A DNA stretch of 64,000 bases from Branchiostoma floridae (taxonomy: Eukaryota > Chordata > Leptocardii > Amphioxiformes > Branchiostomatidae), in NCBI RefSeq assembly GCF_000003815.2, contig NC_049982.1:19658953-19722952 (forward strand), in the 5' to 3' direction. Shown in pieces: positions 51,001-60,700 of this stretch (positions within the stretch are counted from its first letter, which is position 1; each line of letters opens with the position of its first letter). The position numbers and the translations under genes were made by a program. The notes under the pieces are model-generated. The model saw nothing but the letters and a program-made list of their open reading frames with translations. It was not told the origin of the DNA and searched no databases.

Positions 51001-54000
51001 TCCTTGTATATATATATATATATATGTATACCGCAAAATTAAAAACTAAATTAGAGCAGGGCGGGACAGTGATGTGTGCATGTAACGCATGGCAATAAAA
51101 TTCAACAATGGCTGATAACAGTAATAGTACAATTATGACGATATTTCGTCCTCAGTTTTCATAAGTTCTTTGATTGAACAATAACATGAGCTACTGGCTC
51201 ACCTGCTTACTCTTGGTAAGTATGTGTGTTCTAGCTGTTCAAGGGTCTTCAAGGCTGGGTAGTATCTGGGAAAATGATAAATGCACTGTCAGCATGTCAA
51301 TTTTACGCTTCCTCTGTTGCAACATAGAATCTCCTTTAAAGTGGAAGGAAGATTGGTACATTCAACAATAGCTGATTATAATTGGCATTCTTCTCAATAT
51401 ATCTTGTTCAGATCTATTCTAAGGGTCACTGCCTTGTAAGTTTTGAAAGCCACTCTAGGAGCAACTAGTACAATCCTGCTTCAGTGTTCTCTAGTGCTTA
51501 CTCAATGCCCATCCCATTTTTATAAGCTATTTCAGAGTAGATGGAGACTTATGCCATATGCAGTATTCACATAAACAACAGACCACATGAATCATGATCG
51601 ATCTACAATACCTTTTCTGGTCCATCTGTTCCTTAAGTTTGATGTACATTTCCAGAACAGGCAGACAGAGGGACAGGCTTTCCGTAGCGGACGTGATGTT
51701 CTTCTGGATTCTCCTGCACTGTAGGAGCTCCTCACTTTTCTTCACCAGCTGTAACATACATCATCTTCAGGGCTTGAAATACAAAGGTGCAACATGCAAT
51801 TTCCAGTCTGTTTTTAAGATGTGCAATTTTTGTGTGCACATAACAATATTCTGAATGTGCAATTTTTAGATGTAGAAAACATGCTGGAGTTGGACAGCAA
51901 GACAACAAAACTTCAATTTCCAAAACAATATATGTACTACATATTATTTTGCATGTAATTTTTTCACAAATTGCATGAAGAATTTTTGCCATCATGCAAT
52001 TTTGTATGCACCGGTAACTGAAAAAAATATTTTGAGCTCTTATCTTATTCTTATAGCAGCCTTTGGTCTTACTGAAGGCCTGTATGTAATTCTTGAGAGA
52101 AGACATATGTATATAACTTACTGTAAGATTACGAAAGCGCTGGGCTCAAATGTACAATTGCATATCTTGACAAAATACAGAAGATAAGCATGACTATAAC
52201 TATATGTATAAGCCGAAGTAATGCCAACACTATCTGTCAGTTGGGAATGCAGAGTAGTCTACAAAGATTACTCCACAATACAGTAATGTATTGAGGACAA
52301 CAAATCACATGCAAGCCATGTCTCATGTGTGACACTATTGCTAATTCTAACCACTGCAGTGTCATCCACTCAGACATGGGCAGCCACAGCATCAGCAACT
52401 TCTCAAAAATAAGATATGCTGTCACAGCTCAACATTCTCCTTTTTACCTCCTTTGACGATTCCTGTAAGGCTGCATTGCTTTCTGTCACCAAACTCTGAA
52501 AGGAACAGGCAAAAGTTTATCCATTGGAAAAAGATGTATGCACAAATTTTCACAAAAGTACCTAAAAACACATCAAAAACAGCAGGAGCCAAACCAATGG
52601 TTGAAGAGTACAAAATATGCATTAATAATATGACAAAAACAACAACACTCAGGTGAAAGAAAGGACTGTTTTGTCTGTCTCACCTGTAACTTAACTGCCT
52701 CGGAGCGAACTTTGAGCAGTTCTGTGATGGAGTCGATGAAGCCCTGGTAATGGTGGTTACACATGCGCTCAATGTCACGGTCATGGCTACGTATTCTGGT
52801 GTTCAGCTTCTCCAGGAACGTCTCATGTCCCTCATTGTCATAGACAGCTCTGGTAGGAGGGGAAAACAACCCAATCATTCAAGCTCATAACACCAGAGGT
52901 CTAAAGCTTGTTCTGGGAGAAAGCACACATGCACACTGACCCCTAGCTCTAACATGCCACTACCTAAACCAAACATCAAAGCATTCAAAGTCTTTTCCTT
53001 CCTTATAATGATGCTTTGATTTTGAACTTGTCACTGCTGGAACAGAGTCTGTGTTTAGCTTGAAGAGGAGATGATGACATATCGCAGAGAGTACACCACT
53101 GAGGCAGTATTATCAACTATTATATATAAAAGTAATGAGGCTCCATTGGCAGGGGTACATGGCCAAGTCATATATCGTATACAGGAAAGACTTGGGTGGT
53201 GGACCCCGGGTTGTTATAGCTTATGAAGCTCTATTAGACCAATTGATTTTAGAAAGAATCCTACATAGTACTGGAACTGAGGAAATGTTTGCGGTACTGT
53301 GGTTTATATTCAGGATTTTAGCAATGATCACTTTGCCGCAAACTCAAAATTTCAAAACCATGGCAAAAATTTTAGTTCTGTTTTCCCCTGTTTAAGCCCT
53401 ACAAATATGTACTATACAATGTATTAGGGCGTGTTGCAGGCATTTGTTAGTGTTACAGTGAAGATGAATAGTGAATACCAACAAAGCACAAAATGAAATA
53501 GCAACACTGCAGATGGTTAATTCACTTTGACAGTAGTTAAAATTGTATATATGTGTGACAGTCACTGTAGTTGTGTGACAGCTGTTGAAATTGTGTATCT
53601 GTGAGACTGTAGTTGAAATTGTGTNNNNNNNNNNNNNNNNNNNNNNNNNNNNNNNNNNNNNNNNNNNNNNNNNNNNNNNNNNNNNNNNNNNNNNNNNNNN
53701 NNNNNNNNNNNNNNNNNNNNNNNNAAAAAAAAGAAAAAAAAAACGAAAAAAACAAAAAAAGAAAAACAAAAAAAAAAAAAAAAAAAAAAACAAAAATCGC
53801 TGACAATCAGCCGGTACCCCGACTGATGAAATTGTGTTGGAACTTGGAGGGGAAGAGGAATAGGAGGGGTGTTTGGGTTCTAAGTTCTATATCATCTAAG
53901 ACGTTACATTCCATTTGTTTCCAGTACCAGTCCAAGAGGTAATAGTCTAATACTAGTGTAGAACCGTCTTCAACAATTGTCTAATCATCAATTCCTTACT

Positions 54001-55273
54001 AGTACTAGTAGTAATTTTCTTTTTAACAACTGGCTAAGTCCAAGCTGTCATAACTCATTAGGAGGGGAGAAACAACAGTACAAGCATACGCCAATGAAGG
54101 TTAGACATCCAGGTAATAAGATATGCCAAATAGCTGATTACTCAAGCAAAATTATGTCCAGTTGCTTGCCTTCAGTAATTATTTTCAGTATTTGGCGTAA
54201 CAGTACAATAACCCATAATTTGTTTTTATGGAACAGTGAAAACATGAAAATTATGAACACTAATTGTTCTCTCTCTACTCATTCTTGACCATTCTCTCCA
54301 TGTACTGTGGACATGACCTATAACCACACTGAGGCTCTCAATAAGTCTTATGTGACCAAAAATAGCATGACGTGATGTTCTAACCAAATGCAGTCCTGTG
54401 AGACCGTCTGGGGAGGGAGGGTCGCACTGCACGGAACAGGAAGTTGATCATCAGCATAATTTTGCGTGCAAGCAACATTAAAACATTCCCCACGACGCAT
54501 CATATAGTACTTATTGATCCATTACGTACTCAGTGGAAACCATGACGTGTCCTACGCCTATTTCATTCTATAGCAGGCTCCGTACAACCGTCTATCTATG
54601 ACAGTTTTCGCACAAACATTGCAACGTTAGAGTACAACCATCGACCCTCCTATCATGACTATCGCTGGGAACAGGCAGAGCAAGGACGTTATACTGCAAA
54701 GAAAGGCGCAGAAATCATCCGTGTACCTCGTTAGAATATGTCTATGACATGTTTACCTCAATATCCCGCCTACCAGCCCGGGCTCGGAGCTTTCTATCTC
54801 CTTCAAAATGCGCTCGTGTTCGGTGCGGAGCTCTGCGCTCTCGGCGCCCTCCGCCATGTTGGTTGGATCGTGTTTTAGTGGGGTGACAGAAATATATGGG
54901 AACGTGATGGACTGCTGGGAACAACGCAACTTCCGCCCAGCTATCTCCCTCTGGGATTCAGATATTTTAAAGCGCGGAATTTTCAAACGTGACCAGGAGA
55001 AGGTGTGAAGGATACGAGAGTAAGAGGTATCCTGCCAAGTTGACTTCAAGATAGACAGACTTTTCTCGCACATCAATAACCACACGGGCCTTATAGTTTA
55101 AAATACCTGCAGACAGGGCCAAGCGGTGCATCAGTCGCCTCTATCTCGCTCACAAGGAGCTCGTGTTGCGCTTCAATCGCCTCTAATCTAGCCTTCTCTT
55201 GACTGGCGGCGGCGTCTTTGGAGACAAACTTCACAGCTGCGGAAATTTTCTTCCAGTGATTGGAAGCCGCCAT
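42021..55273 (-). CDS. EXOC6: Exocyst complex component 6 (Sec15), two alternative first exons
   Basis: Sec15 subunit of the exocyst, the Rab11/Sec4 effector that tethers secretory vesicles at the plasma membrane. Minus-strand exons: 54857-54757 (1a) or 55273-55107 (1b), 52849-52684, 52495-52448, 51748-51612, 51265-51203, 50731-50590, 50137-49970, 49655-49587, 49058-48975, 48483-48437, 48213-48093, 47958-47887, 47672-47575, 47415-47310, 47011-46902, 46256-46145, 45789-45655, 45415-45343, 44932-44826, 44401-44260, 43374-43301, 42905-42793, 42156-42021. All phases fit: 807 residues with exon 1a, 829 with 1b, against about 804 in human EXOC6. Collinear landmarks include EHERILKEIESS, RNITSATESLSLCLPVLEMY, SMSDLKDFLESIRKHSERIG, DFSPVYRCMHIYSVL, FENYYRKQRRKQARLALQPQ, ELWDMALSKIIAVLRTHS, GYGFPVSQLYDLLMEIRDQY, KVAQTACMSACKHLASSL and SMGALQQFNLDVIQCE. 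Exon 7 encodes a Lys/Glu-rich acidic loop containing NPF (256-258). A 100-N gap lies in intron 1. Confidence 0.97.
43433..43782. mobile_element. Inverted-end repeat (AGGGCTCGAAAT...TTTTGAGCCCT), copy A
   Basis: Begins AGGGCTCGAAATTC and ends ATTTTGAGCCCTGA, with many internal GGGTGCACC/GGTGCACCC words, themselves inverted repeats. It lies in EXOC6 intron 20. A related copy with the same ends lies at 51769-52040. Confidence 0.7.
50742..50822. repeat. 27-bp tandem repeat, three copies
   Basis: Three consecutive copies of ACACAAAATTATACCTTTAT followed by TCAAAAC, with one T/G difference in the third. The array begins about 10 bases upstream of the EXOC6 exon 6 acceptor (exon starts 50731, minus strand), so it abuts the polypyrimidine tract. 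Confidence 0.92.
51006..51026. repeat. (TA)n microsatellite
   Basis: A short run of TA dinucleotides in EXOC6 intron 5. Confidence 0.85.
51769..52040. mobile_element. Inverted-end repeat, copy B
   Basis: Begins AGGGCTTGAAATAC and ends ATATTTTGAGCTCT, with internal repeats of ATGTGCAATTTTT and GCATGCAATTTTTG. The ends match copy A at 43433-43782; the interiors differ in sequence but both repeat a short word. It lies in EXOC6 intron 3, between exons 3 and 4. Confidence 0.6.
53625..53724. other. Assembly gap, 100 N
   Basis: Exactly 100 unknown bases, the usual placeholder for a gap of unknown size. It is bordered by a GTTGAAATTGTGT/GTGACAG repeat on the left and an A-rich low-complexity tract on the right, which would explain the assembly break. 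It lies in EXOC6 intron 1, downstream of both alternative first exons. ORFs that run through it are meaningless. Confidence 0.98.
55107..55273 (-). CDS. EXOC6: EXOC6 alternative first coding exon 1b
   Basis: Starts at ATG 55273 in a GCCGCCATGTTGG context and encodes MAASNHWKKISAAVKFVS and onward to EATDAPLGPVC, ending in AG before donor GTATTT. It leaves the same phase as exon 1a (54857-54757) and would splice to the same exon 2. Human EXOC6 also uses alternative N termini, which supports the call. Its leading helix (HWKKISAAVKFVSK) is basic, while exon 1a is acidic (MAEGAESAELRTEHERILKE). Confidence 0.72.
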
Positions 55274-57391
55274 GTTGGAAAATGACGTCTCGGAAAGTCT
55301 CGTCACATCTCGCCAGGTGTGCAAAAGGGGCGGAACTCTAAACATCAAAGATCAAAGAGATCTGTCACAATAGCGCAGGTGAGGCGGAACAACGTGACAA
55401 ATGACTTCTCAGAAGGAGCGCTATTGCTGATAAACGTTGCATTACCAACAATTTCATGGCGTACTGTTGATTTCTTTAATGTTATGTTACCATTCTGTCT
55501 GGAATCACGTGATCTTCTATGTAACGTTAATGGCCTATATGTTGTTGGTTCGGGCCATGTTCCTTATTTTCATCGCATATATTCACAAAACGTGGCAAAA
55601 AACAAGTGCGAGTATTAAAGGAAGTTGCTACACATTGATCAGTGTTGACTCTTTCAACCTCCTTGAAAGAAAAGAAGCAACGATTTAACGCACGTCTTTT
55701 TTTCCGAAACCAAGAAACCTCCTTGCCGAAACCAAAACGTTTTCATGGAATTCTCGTATGTAAAGTTAACGAACGCAAGTTTGATAGCTGGTACTTTCTG
55801 CTGTTTCCCTAGTCTCTACCAGACTGACTATGTTGGCTATTAATTCATAGGGTACGGAGAATACTTTAACCAAGGGGAAACATTAACCCAATACTGCAAT
55901 AGCGCGTGGACCAAGGAGGTTTTATAAAACCACCTTGCGTGGACTGACTCCCCTGGTCAATTTCCCATTTTTTCGTACCCTCGTGTCGTAGGAAGGCCTG
56001 GTGGTGGGTATGTTTTGTAATAGACATGAATATATCAAACCAAGGAGGTTGAACCTCCTTCATCAAACCAAGGAGTTTCATCAAAAGGCTCCTCCATCGC
56101 ACTAACCCGAGAAGATTCTCTTTTCTACATCAGTTTCTGATATATGATCATATATCTGGCCAATGCATTGAAATGCAACTTGTCAAATGTGTGACGTGCA
56201 ATGTAAGCCAAGGATTACTTATCTCATGTAAAGAAACAAATTAGCTTGGAGTCCAGCTTTGTTGGGCCTTATATTTTCAGCAACAGAAATGTGATTTGAT
56301 AACGTTAATAACGTTGGTAACGTTATCTTTTACAACTGGATGTTTCCTTCGTATCTTGTAGTTTATCCAAGGAGCCCGTTCACTTTGGTTTATCCAAATG
56401 ACATTGTGTAACGTAAAAAACTCTGTGAAGAATGTGGACAAACCTTTTTGTATGCATACGAGAAAGACTACCATGTAACGTGACGTAAATGGTAGAATTT
56501 TTTTTTTACTTCAATCATGGATAGTTCTTGCAATGACGACTATGCCCGCACCGCGGCGCTCTTCTGAAGGATTTCGGGTGTGGCTCCGCAGATCGGAGCA
56601 AGAAAAACCCCAAAATGCTTTGCGGCTAGAATCTTGGGGTCCTATCGCCATTTTGCTGAGCCTGTCCTCCGAGAACCTGGCCTGGCGACTTCTGTCTGCG
56701 ATATCCAGACAGAAACCTGCAAGGGTTAGTAGTACTTGTATTTACAAGGTATGAAACATCTCTCCATTTCTTAGTACTTATTGTTAACGGGACAGTTCTC
56801 TTTAACCCCCTTCGAAGATGAAACTTTGCCGACACGTTGCGATCGTGCATGCATGTTTTGTTGACGGACTTGAAGCTGGTGACATGACAGTATTCAGTTA
56901 CACTAAAACAGCAGGTTGTTGAGCGTGTTTTCAGAATCTAACGTTAGTAGAAATGCAAATTTATCGATTTGCTGCTCCCATTGCCAACCAGGACATGGAC
57001 CGCACCGAAGTCTATACGTTATAGCTCAACCCTTTGATGGAAAGATAATTTATGAAGTTGTTCACTTGTTGTTTTTTCATTCGATTGGATCACATGACCT
57101 TATGGAGCATTGAAATATGCTTTGAAATGGGTGACATGGGCGACTGCTTGCCTTAATGCATGTTCTTCAGGGGTCATAAACTGTCAACCTTTTTCAAATA
57201 CACATACTGTACTTTTTAAACTTCATCAGAATAAAAATATGATAGATATTTGTGTGAGATACAATGTAACGTTTAATACATTGATATGACCACCATGTAT
57301 TACTATGTTCTGTTAGAAAGACATTTTGACATGTTGGAAACCAGGTTATAAAATCTTATATGCTACTGAGTTTTTGTTACTGTTGTCACAG
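55274..57391. promoter_or_regulatory. Head-to-head region between EXOC6 and the zinc-finger/homeobox gene
   Basis: Contains the EXOC6 upstream flank, several AACCTCCTTG/CCAAGGAGGTT words including a palindrome AAGGAGGTTGAACCTCCTT (56043-56061), a 67-bp copy of downstream zinc-finger coding sequence (56410-56476), and a plausible 5' exon of the plus-strand gene ending at donor GTTAGT near 56728. That exon holds CGCCATTTTG, a YY1-type motif often found just after transcription starts. Start sites cannot be fixed from sequence. Confidence 0.4.
56410..56476 (+). pseudogene. 67-bp copy of the zinc finger 8 coding segment
   Basis: Matches 60033-60099 at 66 of 67 positions; the single difference is CTTTTTGT against CTTTCTGT. 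It would encode the finger core KKLCEECGQTFLYAYEKDYH but is followed at once by unrelated sequence. It has no open frame of its own beyond the copied block. Confidence 0.85.
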
Positions 57392-57696
57392 AAATGTGTG
57401 ATGACAATTGGGATTTATTGGATTGTTATGGTAATCTGTGGAAAAATGATAGACTAAGTAAGGGATCAATGATTCCATCAAGAAAAGATGTGAATGGAGA
57501 AAAGCAGCCACTTCTAACGTTAGTAGGTATACTCCCTAGTTGTGATCATTCTGTCTTGATCAAATGTGTTTTTCTTTGTGTTTTTCAGGTGTTCTTTGCT
57601 CCTGAGATGTTGAGAGAAACTGAACTCTTCATATACTATGACATACTGAAGAAAGACACTCAAACTGGAAGTTGGATGAACATTGAAGATGCTTAA
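57392..57696 (+). CDS. Short upstream ORF across two predicted exons, possible PR/SET remnant
   Basis: Acceptor GTCACAG precedes 57392 with ATG at 57394. The frame reads to donor GTAGGT after 57531 and resumes after TTTTTCAG at 57589 in matching phase 0, stopping at 57694-57696. The tail VFFAPEMLRETELFIYYD resembles the closing strand of PR/SET domains (V-F-F...G-x-EL-x-x-x-Y). The stop codon prevents fusion to the large ORF that starts 83 bp later. It could be a uORF in the 5' leader, a degenerate PR domain or chance. Confidence 0.25.
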
Positions 57697-57778
57697 GTTG
57701 CAGCCAAATCTTCATTATATCTTTTGATTCAGACAGAATGCTTTAAATGTTGAAAATGATATAGAGGAGCAAAGCTAT

Positions 57779-60700
57779 ATGAAAAAGATGGATGCCTCTG
57801 CCAAACAAGTGGTTGACACTCCTGTCATTTCGGACAACTCTGATATAGATACTGTGTGTCAGGAAGCAATAAATGAGTTGCTCAAGAAGACAATGCCGAC
57901 AGAAACGGATATCACTTTATGCAATCACGATGACAGTCTGCTTACAGAGGAAAGTGGGGATGTGAGGGAGGATGACACGGGAACTGTTGAAGAAGAAAAG
58001 CAATTGATAAGCAAAAAAGCTGTGTTTTGTAAAGAAAGTTGCGTAAAACTAAAAGATGTGGTCAGATCACAGCCATCACCACAACCATCAACCTCTACAA
58101 GAGAGTGTCCTGTACAGAGGGAAAAAGATGCGGATCCTGAGCAAGTGCCAGGCACTTCTATGAGTAACATTCTGTATGATATCGGTCTAGAGGTTGTCTC
58201 TGACTTTATGCAGAACAGTCCTGCCAAGCACTGTCCAAAGGAAACAACTGACAAAATGTCAAAGAGCAAGGGTAAGAATGCAGCACAGCAGGAAGTGAAG
58301 AAATACTACTGTCGAGAATGCCCAGCTTACTACTATGACTTGGGCTGCATGTATCGGCACTTGAAGAATGTACATAAGTTGTATATTCCCACTGAAGAGT
58401 TGAGGACTTACTACAGGAGAACAACTGTACGAAGAAAGGGCAGCAAGATGCACAGTGAGCTCAAAGACAAGGAAAGTATGGCAGTTGGAGTAACAGGAAC
58501 AGACTCAAGTAAAGGGAACGTTGAAGGAGAAGAAAAGGTGGCCACAAATATGCCAAAGAACTCCACCATGATGAGCTACAGGTGTACCCTATGTCCATAT
58601 AATACATTTAACTATGCCAAGTTGTTACTCCATGTACAGGTCCTACATGGGAAAGCACAGATAGAACAAGACGTCGTTTGTAAAGTCTCCTCTCCAATTT
58701 CACCATTCGCTACTGAAGACAAACCCTTGAACAAAAAGCCAGTCCTGCTATTAAAGACAGAGAACAGGTTTGATGCACAGTCATCTGAGACAAAGAAACC
58801 TGTGCACATGAATGTCATACCTGTGAAAAGAATTGTCCTTGTCAAGAAGAAGAGCAGGGCAGACAACATTGGAACAGCAGAAGTGCAGCAGCCAGTTGTG
58901 AAGAAATTGGAAGACTTTATTGCTCTTGCCTGTCCCTTCTGTGAGGAGCGACCTAAAGACAAGACAATCTTGAAGAAACACCTAAAAACTGTACACAACA
59001 TGAACATTGTGGAAGAGTGTAAACTTGCACAACTCAATACTGTAGACAGTCCTGACCTACAGGAGGTAAGAGAGACAAGAGTAGTTGCAGAAGATGTCTC
59101 GGAAGACAAAAAGGCCTCTGCCTCTATGGGACAAACATGCATTTCAGAAGAAGCTCAAACACAGGAAAATGAGCTGTGCAGTAGTGCCTTCGAAAAAGAG
59201 CTCCAAAAGGACCTTCCAGCTGCTTACAGTTCAGAAGAAAGCAAGGTTGGTGACAAAAACAGACATGAGCAGATTGAAGACAACCATGCTGAAAATGAAT
59301 GCGCTGAAAGAGAAAACACATCTTTTGGGGACACTGAGGTTTCCAGGACAACTTACTCACTCTCACAGCTCATGCCACTTGTTTGCAAGTTGTGTTTACA
59401 AGTTCATGTACGTTGCTCTAGCATTGTTAGGCACATGAGGTGTGCTCACAATGTTCAAGTCCACTGTCAGGAGAAGTTTGACATCCCATTGTCTGGACAG
59501 TACTTCAATGGACGAGACTGTAGATTTTGCGGTTATGTGGCAAGGGACAAGATGACATTCTTTGTCCATCTAGGCCACTTCCATAAGATAGTTCACTATG
59601 CAGCACTTGCAACTAAGTATCAGAAACAGTTGGAGACGTCCAGAAGTGAACGCAAAATAGTACCCAGGTCTGAGTCTCTCAAGTGTCTGGATTGTGGTTT
59701 CATAACAACAAGCCTAAGCCACTATCAGAGGCACAGGAGGGAGAGCCACATTTCCAAGCCCAGATCTTGTCATTTCAAGTCGGATCAGTTGAAAAATGAA
59801 AATGAGAAAGATGCAACGAATGCTAATGAAGACACAACCAAGTGTACAGCAAAGTCTTTGCCACCTACTAAGAGTATGCGCAAACAATTGTGTGAAGAAT
59901 GTGGGGAAGCCTTTACGTATGCTTATGAGAAAGACTACCATGTTTTTAAAGTCCATAAAAACAAGCAGAAAGAAGAACCTGATTGGGGTAGGAGAAGGAA
60001 AACCAGAGAACCTGTTACTACCGGTAAGAGTAAACGTAAAAAACTCTGTGAAGAATGTGGACAAACCTTTCTGTATGCATACGAGAAAGACTACCATGTT
60101 TTTAAAGTTCACAAAAACAAGCAGAAAGAAGGACCTGACTTGGGTGGAAGCACACCCAGAGAACCTATTATTCTAGATGTGTCTCTGCCTGTAAAGAAAG
60201 AAACTGATGAAATTGTAAAAGTGGCAAGGAAATGTACAAAGAGAAAGAGGAAGGAAGCAAAGGGGGACAAGGAGGAAACTAAAAGAGTAGCTAAAGGTAA
60301 AAGAAGGAAGGTTGATGAAAATAGATTTGATGATGGAGCTAAGGTTAAGGTTGGAAGGTCAGAGGTTGTAAGGAAGGTGGTGATGAAGACTTCCACGGCT
60401 ACAAGAAAATCAAGTTCTGGCTGTTACAAGCACAAGAAGAAATTCATGCCTGCCAATGAAACAACCCTAAAGGAATGGGAGCATCTTCTGAAGGCAAGCT
60501 ACGCCTGCAACCAGTACCCAAGCAGGGAGGAAATACAGAGACTGGCCATGGAGACTGGGCAGGAGTTTGCACTGATAAGGACATGGTTTGCATACGAGAG
60601 ACAAAATCAGAAGCTTGGACCACGACCAAGGAACGTGTACTACAAACAGTCCACAGACCACACAGCATACATGGAGAAGGAATTGCAGAAAAATCCAAAG

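Noticed and set aside
53537-53942. ORFs spanning the N gap and A-rich tract
   Set aside because: Created by unknown bases and low-complexity poly-A/T.
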